From Rhynchopus sp. YZ270_cl-10 (lineage: Eukaryota; Euglenozoa; Diplonemea; Diplonemida; Diplonemidae), in contig OZ037902.1 of assembly GCA_964035575.1 (NCBI GenBank), positions 310,001 to 374,000 of the forward strand: DNA of 64,000 nucleotides, in the 5' to 3' direction. Each line of letters opens with the position of its first letter. Position 1 is the stretch's first letter. The notes under the pieces were generated by a model that searched no databases, was not told where the DNA came from, and saw nothing but the letters and a program-made list of their open reading frames with translations. The position numbers and the translations under genes are program-made. Positions 1 to 9,209 of this stretch are shown here, one piece after another.

Positions 1-139
1 TACAGTAGTTGAGAGAGGTGGTGGTGGTGGTGTCTTTTTCTAGTATTACATAGTGTTCTAATCGTTGGGTGGTGCAGAGTCTGGTGGGGTTTTCAAAAAA
101 ATGCAAATGAATTCAAAAAAAAAAAACAAAAAAAACGCA
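1..139. other. Flank with no gene seen
   Basis: This short stretch lies downstream of the first gene and holds a GGT microsatellite and A tracts. I see no gene in it. Confidence 0.5.
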
Positions 140-1891
140 TTATGAGTGGTGCGCACTGCTCCACCCCAGCACCACCATGAAGTGTTTGTGTGCTGTCACA
201 CCATTCACTGTACGGACCACCTTGAAGGACATGGACTGCCCTGGGGTGTCGACACTGTCCAGCACACGCCTAAACGCATCACGGCTACCCACAGGCACAC
301 CCGATGCGTCTGTGATGGTGTCACCTTGCTGGATCCCTGCACGGTCTGCAGGACCGTTCTCTATGACAGACGCCACGTGAACACCACCACCACCACCACC
401 TTGCGCATCCTCCCCCAACTCTATCCCCACCACTGCCTGGCCTCTCTGCCCATGCACTGCCTCATTCCTCTGTCTCTCTAGCAACGCAGCGGTAGCCTCC
501 CCAAGCTGCACCCGCATCTCTGTCATCGTCTCGCCCACCGCACTCTCGCGTGCCGCCAGCCTGGCTACATCCGCCTCCGCTGCTTCAAGCCGTGCCTGCA
601 GCACACCACGCTCTGCCGCCCACACCTCTCTCTCCTCCTCAGGCGGCAACGCAAGCAGGCCCTCCTCCAGCGCACGGCGCTCTGTGTTGAGCTCTGCGAG
701 GCACTCTGCTGCAGTGGCGATGGTGCTGCGGTGGTGCTCCATACGGAGGTGCACCTCACGCAGACGGCGCGAGAGCGCAGTACGGGTGGCGGTGGCAGCC
801 GTTGCGGTGGAGACAACACAGTGTGAATCTGTGGACTCTGCATCTGCATTGCCTTTCTGTTCAACAGGTTGCATGGTTGGGACACAATGCGGATCTGGGT
901 TGGTGTTGGTGTTGGTGTTCTGCTGAAGCGCTGCGATGCGGTGCGTGGCAGTGGAGGACACAGCACGGTGTGGAGCAACAGAGACACTGCTTACCACACT
1001 GTGCTGTTCGCAGTGTGCCTCGCCAGTGGTGGTGTTCTGTGGCTGCGGTGCGGTGGTGCTGTGCACCGTGGCAGAGGACGAAGCCACACCGACCGCTCTC
1101 TGCGGAGCAATCACAGAGGCACTGCTTGCACTGTGCTCCTCACCAGCGGTGTGCACTGTGGCATTGTCACCACCTCGTATCGTCACCTCTCTCCCGGAGG
1201 CACCCCTGCTAGCATATGACGACTCATCCACATCCACACCAGGACTGCCTCTTCCCCTTCCACCCCCAGACGCCACCTCCTGACCCTCACCCTGCAACGT
1301 CGCCACCTCCCGCCTCTCAGGGACACTACGCGGTGGGGTCGTCTCTCCGGAACGTTCTGTCCGCACTGCACTGAGCCTCCTCTCGACGCCTCCATCCCTG
1401 CTGTCTGCACCCAACGGCACATCAGGCTGGCAGGACTGCCCCGCATCTATGGTCCTTTCTGATACACTCCGCCCACTTTCCCTCGCTTTCCCAGCACGCT
1501 CAACACTCCGTGGAATGTAGGTAACACTGCGCGGGGGTGACACCTGGCGTGGTGTGTGCTGTTGCCCTAGGTTCGCACCATGTGCCCCCTCCGCACGCAC
1601 AGAGAGACTGCGGAGGGCTGCCTGGTATGCCGCATCCAACGCAGTACTCCTTGCAGGATACGCACAACGTGCAGGCGCAGGAGGTGACACCGACGTTTTG
1701 TGCAGAAACCTTCCAACAGGCGACACAATAGGCTCCATATGAGGCACACCCACCACCGATGCCGTCTGCGGAGACACCACACCTACAGTAGAAAACGAAG
1801 TGTGACCCAGTGGGGTGGAGGATGAGGAGGAGGCGGTGGCGGGTACAGAACGATTCTCCAGACGTCGCGGGGACTCACTTCGTAGGGACAT
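140..1891 (-). CDS. PDZ-domain protein with coiled coil and disordered Ser/Thr-rich N-terminus
   Basis: This is a single uninterrupted frame of 583 residues. Residues 1 to about 370 are low complexity, rich in Ser, Thr, Arg and Val, and look disordered. Residues about 375-470 are rich in Glu, Ala, Leu and Arg with heptad-like spacing and probably form a coiled coil. The last ~95 residues form a PDZ domain: a GIELGED strand, then VIENGPADRAGIQQGDTI, which is the usual hydrophobic core of PDZ domains, and a closing VVRTVNGV strand. PDZ domains bind C-terminal peptides or lipids, so a scaffolding role is likely, but the partner is unknown. There is no signal peptide or membrane segment. The six-glycine run before the PDZ core is unusual. 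The start is the first ATG, directly after a G/C-rich leader. I am sure of the PDZ domain and do not recognise the protein as a whole. Confidence 0.8.
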   Translation of the reverse strand: MSLRSESPRRLENRSVPATASSSSSTPLGHTSFSTVGVVSPQTASVVGVPHMEPIVSPVGRFLHKTSVSPPAPARCAYPARSTALDAAYQAALRSLSVRAEGAHGANLGQQHTPRQVSPPRSVTYIPRSVERAGKARESGRSVSERTIDAGQSCQPDVPLGADSRDGGVERRLSAVRTERSGETTPPRSVPERREVATLQGEGQEVASGGGRGRGSPGVDVDESSYASRGASGREVTIRGGDNATVHTAGEEHSASSASVIAPQRAVGVASSSATVHSTTAPQPQNTTTGEAHCEQHSVVSSVSVAPHRAVSSTATHRIAALQQNTNTNTNPDPHCVPTMQPVEQKGNADAESTDSHCVVSTATAATATRTALSRRLREVHLRMEHHRSTIATAAECLAELNTERRALEEGLLALPPEEEREVWAAERGVLQARLEAAEADVARLAARESAVGETMTEMRVQLGEATAALLERQRNEAVHGQRGQAVVGIELGEDAQGGGGGGVHVASVIENGPADRAGIQQGDTITDASGVPVGSRDAFRRVLDSVDTPGQSMSFKVVRTVNGVTAHKHFMVVLGWSSAHHS

Positions 1892-2360
1892 TTTTTAGGT
1901 GGCGGGAGGGGGGGGAAGTGAATGTACAAAAAAAACAAAGGGTTTTATAAGATGACCTATGCCGGTAGAGTAAATAGGTGTAGAAGAGGGACCGAAGTCT
2001 GTCCGGTGGGAAAGAGAGAGGGAGAGAGAGGGTGCTGTGTAGTGTTGTCTGTGAGGCGATGGAGGGAGAAGAGGAGGGGGGGAGGAAGAGGAGGGGGGGG
2101 GGGGGGGTAGCAGGCCTCTGGGTAATTTTTCGGCCGATGTTGGCCTTGGGGGGTGGGTGGTACCCCCCCCACCGCTGTACACAGTTACACAGGGGCTGGG
2201 CCGAATAAAAATTTTTCCGACCAATTTTTGCCCACAAAAAATCGAAAAAAAAATTTTTTTTTTTCGATTCTCCTGTGTCTGTGCGTGCTGTGATGGGGTC
2301 ATTTCGCGCTCAGAAATGAGTATTTTTGACCCAAAATACATGTGTCAGTTTTTACACGAT
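1892..2360. other. Low-complexity purine/G-tract region
   Basis: GA-rich sequence and long G runs (around 2080-2110 and 2140-2160) are followed by A/T homopolymers. I see no gene. The region marks the boundary between the PDZ gene and the repeat block. Confidence 0.5.
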
Positions 2361-2518
2361 TTTTGAAAATTCCGCAAACCCGCAAACCCGCAAACCCGGT
2401 TTGCGCCCTACTCGCCCATTACTCGCCTATTACTCGCCAAAACTCGCCAAAAACTCGCCAAAACTCGCCTAAACTCGCCAAAAACTCGCCTAAACTCGCC
2501 TAAACTCGCCCCAATTTG
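2361..2518. repeat. GCAAACCC and ACTCGCC(A/T)AA short tandem repeats
   Basis: Three GCAAACCC units are followed by about a dozen imperfect units of ACTCGCC plus A/T spacers. The same ACTCGCC motif (GGCGAGT on the other strand) returns at 3075-3160, at 13115-13147, at 13800-13920 with its mirror at 15160-15260, and at 15925-16000. It is therefore a recurring module of the local repeat family. Confidence 0.8.
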
Positions 2519-2527
2519 GGTGCAAAT

Positions 2528-2570
2528 CCTGGTGCACATACGCACCTTGGGGGTGAAAATGTGCACCAGG
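2528..2570. repeat. 12-bp perfect inverted repeat (hairpin)
   Basis: CCTGGTGCACAT at 2528-2539 is matched by ATGTGCACCAGG at 2559-2570 with a 19-bp loop. The role is unknown. Confidence 0.7.
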
Positions 2571-3070
2571 ATGTGAAAATGGAGGGCGGGGGTGACTGAT
2601 GACAACATGCCACTCGAAAACACACAAAAAAATTGAAATTGTGTCACTTGTACGTCTAAAGGCAACCATGTCACGGCAGTGGCTGACAGGCATATATGTA
2701 AACATTTGCTCCAGGGGAAGATCCAGGCGTGCCATAGATCCCGGGGGACAAGACGTGCTACAATCCGGAGGATGACGAAGACATGAGCCGGGGCTACACT
2801 CGCTATACAACAATGTCCTCGCCATGCCGGTAAATGGCAACCCTGCAGGCCACCCCTTGGCGGTACTCCCCCACGACTACATCGCACCCATCTGTGCAAG
2901 CTTCATGGATCCGCAGAAGCTACAGCTGGACTGGTGGTACTGGTTGTGGAAGCCTACAAAGCAAACTGTAGAGGTCTTGTTCAAGTGGAACGAAAAAAAT
3001 TTTCTCTTCAAAACTCAAATTTCCCTCATATTTTCGTGTGTACACTTTTCCCAAGGTAAAATCCCTACCA
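2571..3070 (+). other. Non-repetitive segment, possible gene remnant
   Basis: This is the only compositionally normal stretch between the minisatellite blocks. It contains an open frame at 2824-3108 (94 residues) whose first ~50 residues look protein-like (HDYIAPICASFMDPQKLQLD, then a Trp-rich stretch). The frame runs on into A-rich and ACTCGCC repeat DNA. I recognise no family, and it may be a fragment of an old element captured between repeats. Confidence 0.2.
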
Positions 3071-3202
3071 AAAAAAAAAACTCGCCAAAACTCGCCCCCC
3101 AAAAATAGGCGAGTTTTAGGCGAGTTTTTGGCGAGTAGGCGAGTTTTTTTTACTCGCCCGCACAGTATGCCTAGGGGGGGGGGGGGGGGGGGGGGGGGGG
3201 GG
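3071..3202. repeat. ACTCGCC minisatellite ending in CCTAGG and a G tract
   Basis: Inverted ACTCGCC/GGCGAGT units are followed by TATGCCTAGG and a ~30-base G tract. The same order (minisatellite, then TATGCCTAGG, then G run) occurs at 13900-13945 and 15950-16047. Confidence 0.8.
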
Positions 3203-3357
3203 TAGGGGGTACGACTCCAGCCATTTTTTGCGCACGGAAAATTCATTTGGCATTATCTGGTCATCTCCAAGGCAACTGCGGGTGAAAAACACCCTCAGAG
3301 TGGGTCACAGGGGGCCTGTGGGTCGAAAAACGACCCAGAAGCCACCCCAGAATACAA
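3203..3357. repeat. Partial copy of the palindrome arm
   Basis: About 155 bases from TACGACTCCAGCC to CAGAATACAAA appear identical to part of the left arm of the large palindrome (about 13947-14097) and to its mirror in the right arm. This is a third, isolated copy. Confidence 0.85.
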
Positions 3358-3565
3358 ACAAGTAATTGCTATCGGAAAAAAAACCGGGTGTGCTGTGGAA
3401 CTCCACTCTGAAAAAAATATAATCTACAACACGCCCAGCATTCTGCTCTTCTGCAGGTATGCTAAAACGCTCTTCGTACGCTGCTGAACCCACTGGGATG
3501 CCTGCATCTGAAACTTTTAAACAGTGCGGCTGTCCTCTTCGTGCAGCACCATCTGCTCGATCGCG

Positions 3566-3733
3566 TTATTGGACGTAGTCTCGGCAGGCTCGATAACCAT
3601 TCGCTCGGGCGGCCTCGGCATGTTCCAGCTCGTAGTCGTCCACAGGCTCCCACGCATCGTCGTCGTCATCAGAGCAGTGCGGAAGGAACACATAATGCAC
3701 AGACGACAACACGTCGTCGATCGCACCAGGCAT
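3566..3733 (-). CDS. Short acidic open frame, possible gene remnant
   Basis: A 55-codon minus-strand frame encodes an acidic peptide (MPGAIDDVLSSVHYVFLPHC, then a five-Asp run and an EPVDDYELEH-like stretch). Its composition is more protein-like than the surroundings. No domain is recognised. The sequence just downstream is also gene-like in a different frame, which suggests a degraded gene or an exon. Confidence 0.2.
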   Translation of the reverse strand: MPGAIDDVLSSVHYVFLPHCSDDDDDAWEPVDDYELEHAEAARANGYRACRDYVQ

Positions 3734-3934
3734 CGTCACATCAGCACCTCCAGAAAATCGCCAGGATGCTATGGTGGTTTCGAAAATCGCGCGGAGTTAT
3801 CCACAGCACACCCCATTTTTTTTCTTAGCAATTAGTTGTTCTTGTTATTATTGTTTTCCCCACCCTTCCTTCAACCCGATCAGTTCGTATTGTTTTCGCG
3901 AAAACATGAAATTACACATTTCAAGAGAACAAAA

Positions 3935-6860
3935 AATTAAAAAGGGTTCGCCCCCTCAATGGGACGCCGGAAACCATAATTCCTCAGTGTCAGCCGCATC
4001 ATTTCAATGAAACCAAAAAGTGGCTTATTTGCATTTTTGGGCTCCGCCCGTGCAGCGGTGGGGTCATTTCGGAAAATTGGACAATTTTTTGACCACTTAA
4101 ATTTTGAGAAATATGAGCCCGGTTCCTTATACGTGGGGCCCATTTTTGGCCAAAATTTTTCTCAAAATCGACGAAATTAAAATTAGACCCCTTACCCCCC
4201 CCCCCAGAATCATTTCAATACACTACCTGTATTGGTTGCTGACGCGTGTATACAGGAAGGTTGGGAAAAAGTGGCTTATTTGCATTTTTGGGCTCCGCCC
4301 GTGCAGCGGTGGGGTCATTTCGGAAAATTGGACAATTTTTTGACCACTTAAATTTTGAGAAATATGAGCCCGGTTCCTTATACGTGGGGCCCATTTTTGG
4401 CCAAAATTTTTCTCAAAATCGACGAAATTAAAATTAGACCCCTTACCCCCCCCCAGAATCATTTCAATACACTACCTGTATTGGTTGCTGACGCGTGTAT
4501 ACAGGAAGGTTGGGAAAAATTAAAAAGGGTTCGCCCCCTCAATGGGACGCCGGAAACCATAATTCCTCAGTGTCAGCCGCATCATTTCAATGAAACCAAA
4601 AAGTGGCTTATTTGCATTTTTGGGCTCCGCCCGTGCAGCGGTGGGGTCATTTCGGAAAATTGGACAATTTTTTGACCACTTAAATTTTGAGAAATATGAG
4701 CCCGGTTCCTTATACGTGGGGCCCATTTTTGGCCAAAATTTTTCTCAAAATCGACGAAATTAAAATTAGACCCCTTACCCCCCCCCCAGAATCATTTCAA
4801 TACACTACCTGTATTGGTTGCTGACGCGTGTATACAGGAAGGTTGGGAAAAAGTGGCTTATTTGCATTTTTGGGCTCCGCCCGTGCAGCGGTGGGGTCAT
4901 TTCGGAAAATTGGACAATTTTTTGACCACTTAAATTTTGAGAAATATGAGCCCGGTTCCTTATACGTGGGGCCCATTTTTGGCCAAAATTTTTCTCAAAA
5001 TCGACGAAATTAAAATTAGACCCCTTACCCCCCCCCAGAATCATTTCAATACACTACCTGTATTGGTTGCTGACGCGTGTATACAGGAAGGTTGGGAAAA
5101 ATTAAAAAGGGTTCGCCCCCTCAATGGGACGCCGGAAACCATAATTCCTCAGTGTCAGCCGCATCATTTCAATGAAACCAAAAAGTGGCTTATTTGCATT
5201 TTTGGGCTCCGCCCGTGCAGCGGTGGGGTCATTTCGGAAAATTGGACAATTTTTTGACCACTTAAATTTTGAGAAATATGAGCCCGGTTCCTTATACGTG
5301 GGGCCCATTTTTGGCCAAAATTTTTCTCAAAATCGACGAAATTAAAATTAGACCCCTTACCCCCCCCCCAGAATCATTTCAATACACTACCTGTATTGGT
5401 TGCTGACGCGTGTATACAGGAAGGTTGGGAAAAAGTGGCTTATTTGCATTTTTGGGCTCCGCCCGTGCAGCGGTGGGGTCATTTCGGAAAATTGGACAAT
5501 TTTTTGACCACTTAAATTTTGAGAAATATGAGCCCGGTTCCTTATACGTGGGGCCCATTTTTGGCCAAAATTTTTCTCAAAATCGACGAAATTAAAATTA
5601 GACCCCTTACCCCCCCCCCAGAATCATTTCAATACACTACCTGTATTGGTTGCTGACGCGTGTATACAGGAAGGTTGGGAAAAATTAAAAAGGGTTCGCC
5701 CCCTCAATGGGACGCCGGAAACCATAATTCCTCAGTGTCAGCCGCATCATTTCAATGAAACCAAAAAGTGGCTTATTTGCATTTTTGGGCTCCGCCCGTG
5801 CAGCGGTGGGGTCATTTCGGAAAATTGGACAATTTTTTGACCACTTAAATTTTGAGAAATATGAGCCCGGTTCCTTATACGTGGGGCCCATTTTTGGCCA
5901 AAATTTTTCTCAAAATCGACGAAATTAAAATTAGACCCCTTACCCCCCCCCCAGAATCATTTCAATACACTACCTGTATTGGTTGCTGACGCGTGTATAC
6001 AGGAAGGTTGGGAAAAAGTGGCTTATTTGCATTTTTGGGCTCCGCCCGTGCAGCGGTGGGGTCATTTCGGAAAATTGGACAATTTTTTGACCACTTAAAT
6101 TTTGAGAAATATGAGCCCGGTTCCTTATACGTGGGGCCCATTTTTGGCCAAAATTTTTCTCAAAATCGACGAAATTAAAATTAGACCCCTTACCCCCCCC
6201 CAGAATCATTTCAATACACTACCTGTATTGGTTGCTGACGCGTGTATACAGGAAGGTTGGGAAAAATTAAAAAGGGTTCGCCCCCTCAATGGGACGCCGG
6301 AAACCATAATTCCTCAGTGTCAGCCGCATCATTTCAATGAAACCAAAAAGTGGCTTATTTGCATTTTTGGGCTCCGCCCGTGCAGCGGTGGGGTCATTTC
6401 GGAAAATTGGACAATTTTTTGACCACTTAAATTTTGAGAAATATGAGCCCGGTTCCTTATACGTGGGGCCCATTTTTGGCCAAAATTTTTCTCAAAATCG
6501 ACGAAATTAAAATTAGACCCCTTACCCCCCCCCCCCCAGAATCATTTCAATACACTACCTGTATTGGTTGCTGACGCGTGTATACAGGAAGGTTGGGAAA
6601 AAGTGGCTTCTTTGCATTTTTGGGCTCCGCCCGTGCAGCGGTGGGGTCATTTCGGAAAATTGGACAATTTTTTGACCACTTAAATTTTGAGAAATATGAG
6701 CCCGGTTCCTTATACGTGGGGCCCATTTTTGGCCAAAATTTTTCTCAAAATCGACGAAATTAAAATTAGACCCCTTACCCCCCCCCCCCCCCCCAGAATC
6801 ATTTCAATACACTACCTGTATTGGTTGCTGACGCGTGTATACAGGAAGGTTGGGAAAAAT
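3935..6860. repeat. Five-copy 582-bp higher-order tandem array
   Basis: Each 582-bp unit is made of two related subunits. The first is about 331 bp and begins AAAAAGGGTTCGCCCCCTCA. The second is about 251 bp and lacks the first ~80 bases of the other. Both contain the GGCTTATTTGCATTTTTGGG segment, a C tract of 8-14 bases before CAGAATCATTTC, and an end at ACAGGAAGGTTGGG. Second subunits start near 4270, 4852, 5434, 6017 and 6600. Copies appear nearly identical apart from C-tract length and rare substitutions (for example near 6610), so expansion is recent. Every open frame in the array recurs at 582-bp steps and none resembles a protein. Confidence 0.93.
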
Positions 6861-6885
6861 GGAAAAAAATAGTGAAAAAACGGCC

Positions 6886-7505
6886 CCACTCTCGTCACCA
6901 GGTCCTGGGTATGACCTAAAACTGCATCCAGTCGTGGAGGTATGTTCCTAGTAGGTAGGGGGGGGCTCTATGATGGGATTCCTTTGACCGCGCGAAGGCC
7001 TTGTGCCGGGGACGTATGGGGGGATGAACTAGAGCCCTGCGACCGCCCGTGGGACAATACCTTTGGGGGGGATACATGAGCGACCCCGAGGTGGGCTCTA
7101 AGAGCACTCCTTACCCATAACGCACAGCTCCGTCGATGAGTAGGTATGGTAAGGGATTAACGTACCCAAAGTCGGCGCTCTCAAGACCCTATGGCGGACC
7201 CCGTTCGGCTTTGGCCTGGGGACGGGCACGGTGAAGGTGTGCCTATTACGGTAGGGGTGCCTGAATCGGAGAGCCGCCACCTAAGAACATGATGAAAATA
7301 ATATATTCAAGCTTGTCTTCTGGCCACTGCACACTTTTGTGTACGCGAATTGACGTCATGATTGACACCACCCACATAAAAACACTTTGTTATTTACATC
7401 CGATTCCACGGAAAGGGACCACACACTACTCCAACACACTACTATCATTCACTTACCTCTTGCTTACCTCTCCTCATCCCCACCCCCACCCCCAGCCTCC
7501 TCGAT
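6886..7505 (+). promoter_or_regulatory. LINE 5' leader
   Basis: This ~620-bp G/C-rich untranslated leader precedes ORF1. In LINEs such leaders commonly carry the internal promoter. It ends with a C-rich CCCCACCCCCACCCCCAG tract 11 bases before the ORF1 ATG, which resembles a splice acceptor. No promoter motif can be assigned by eye. Confidence 0.5.
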
Positions 7506-9074
7506 ATGGCTGGTCCTGGACGCTCACGCGACGGATCGGGGGTTACGGTGGAGACGAGCCTGCGCCAGCAGGACTGGAACGTGCCATGCGGCACACAGAC
7601 GCAGCTCCTAGAGCAGCTGCGCACAGGCGACGTCCCCGCACCAGGAGCCGTCGCTATCTTTGACAAAGCGGCAGCTGCCGCTTTTCTACAAACGCACCCA
7701 CCCAACTCCAGAGATGGGCCCGCCGTCGCCGTCGTGACGATGGAGCCCCTCTCAGGCCATCGACCCCAAAACACTGCCTTTATAATGTGTACGAGGCAGA
7801 AAGGAAATTACGTCGCACGTACCATGTACGTGTATGCAATCTCCCGCACACCACCCCAACACATCCTCAGGTCGACCAACCTGGGCGCTACACCGCAGAT
7901 GATGAGAGCGGTGCTGGAAGTAACACGCGACGCCAGCGACCACCCCACCTGGCAAAAATCACCCACGCAGACCGCTCGCAAATGGCTTACGCAAGCCAAC
8001 ATCGTGGCTACCTCCGTGACTGCAGCACGCGACTGCAAGAACACCCGCCTGCTGACCCGCCTATTCGTGCAGGTGCACCCCGACACCGACCTTTGCCGCG
8101 CATCGGGTATCGACGGCGTCCTCATCAGGCCGCAAGCAGCTTCACGTGAGAGGGTGGTGTGGCTGAAACCGGAGCACTCCCTCAAGGAGGCTCGTGATGC
8201 AGCGTTGCTGTACCACGGAAGGGTGATTGCATCACCCAAGTCGTACGGTCTCGTCATCACTGACACCGACCAAGAGCGCCTCGCCTGCGCACAAATACAC
8301 GGCGACGCTGGACTGGCCGACCAGAAGTCGCTCCTCATGCGGGGAGTACCAAAGGCCACCAACCCCACAGACTTCGTCGCAGCTTTGAACCAGCACGGCT
8401 TGAACTGTACAGCGCAGGCTGTGCAAAGCACTGGGAAGACCTGGTGCGTTAAGGTTACGACACGCCAAGAAGTCCCCGAAGATCCATGTGTGATCAACGG
8501 AAAGCCGGTGATCGCCAGCCAGGCCCAGCCCGGGCACCGCTTCAGAAGCAGGAAGAGGAAGAGGAGCAGGGCGGACCCAGACACACCCGACAGCGCCAAG
8601 CCTGAAGCAAAACGGCAACGCAAACCGAAAAAAAAAAGGGAAAAAAATAATAATAAAAACACCAATACCAAGACAGCGACGGAGCCAGAGGAAACCAAGG
8701 AAGAACTGCAGAAGCAGAACCTCGCCCTACTCCAACAGCTGGTGGAGATGAAGAAGCAGCTGGAGGATCTGACGGCACAGGTGCTCAGCCGATCGCCACC
8801 CCAAACCGTAAACCACGATACAGCGATGGACGTAAAGACCCCTTCTCCCAAGAAGACCTCACTACCACCACCGCGACTGGGAAACTCAACGCCGCGCGCA
8901 CCACGAGGCTCCCCACGCCGCTCACCAACACGGCGAGTGCGTACCCCGAAGGCCGCTAACCGTAACGACAGGGGAGCAGCATCATCACCAACAACGACGA
9001 AGCGCGAACGCGACGGCAACAGGAAGGGGCGGGATGGAGGCTCGGCGAAGAAGTCCCCCCCTTTCCGGGTCTGA
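7506..9074 (+). CDS. LINE ORF1 protein (RNA-binding, gag-like)
   Basis: This 522-residue frame precedes the endonuclease/RT ORF. No CCHC knuckle is visible. Around residues 275-340 there is an RRM-like stretch (SLLMRGVPKATNPTDF...GKTWCVKVTTR) followed by a strongly basic Arg/Lys tract. Residues ~393-425 (ETKEELQKQNLALLQQLVEM and following) look like a coiled coil. The C-terminus is basic, Pro-rich and disordered. By analogy with other LINE ORF1 proteins it should trimerise or multimerise and coat the element RNA. It ends at a TGA (9072-9074) that is in the same frame as ORF2, and no other stop intervenes before the ORF2 ATG. The start ATG lies just after the pyrimidine-rich end of the leader. 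Confidence 0.8.
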   Translation: MAGPGRSRDGSGVTVETSLRQQDWNVPCGTQTQLLEQLRTGDVPAPGAVAIFDKAAAAAFLQTHPPNSRDGPAVAVVTMEPLSGHRPQNTAFIMCTRQKGNYVARTMYVYAISRTPPQHILRSTNLGATPQMMRAVLEVTRDASDHPTWQKSPTQTARKWLTQANIVATSVTAARDCKNTRLLTRLFVQVHPDTDLCRASGIDGVLIRPQAASRERVVWLKPEHSLKEARDAALLYHGRVIASPKSYGLVITDTDQERLACAQIHGDAGLADQKSLLMRGVPKATNPTDFVAALNQHGLNCTAQAVQSTGKTWCVKVTTRQEVPEDPCVINGKPVIASQAQPGHRFRSRKRKRSRADPDTPDSAKPEAKRQRKPKKKREKNNNKNTNTKTATEPEETKEELQKQNLALLQQLVEMKKQLEDLTAQVLSRSPPQTVNHDTAMDVKTPSPKKTSLPPPRLGNSTPRAPRGSPRRSPTRRVRTPKAANRNDRGAASSPTTTKRERDGNRKGRDGGSAKKSPPFRV

Positions 9075-9209
9075 CTTGACCCCACTGACACCTCCCCCGC
9101 CAACCTCTACTACATCACAATCATCATCAGAAGGCTACTTGTAGAGGCGGGCATCCACCCTCATCCCGGACCCAAGGCACTTAATTGCCTTACATTTAAC
9201 ATCAACGGA
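9075..9209 (+). other. Open inter-ORF segment with 2A-like motif
   Basis: Between the ORF1 TGA and the first ORF2 ATG the frame stays open for 45 codons. Its translation contains RRLLVEAGIHPHPGPK, directly followed by the endonuclease opening ALNCLTFNING. This resembles the 2A self-separation signal (consensus ending D-x-E-x-N-P-G-P; GDVHPNPGP-like forms precede the endonuclease in several LINEs), with His in place of Asn. The endonuclease fold therefore probably begins upstream of the ATG at 9210. Confidence 0.55.

Noticed and set aside
3935-6860. CRISPR-like array
   Set aside because: Units are 250-330 bp, identical and contiguous, with no short repeats separated by unique spacers.
6886-7000. 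HDV-like self-cleaving ribozyme at the LINE 5' end
   Set aside because: Some related LINEs have one, but I could not identify the double-pseudoknot stems by eye.
7808-9103. 431-codon minus-strand frame over LINE ORF1
   Set aside because: No domain, opposite to a recognised LINE ORF with a coiled coil and basic tract.
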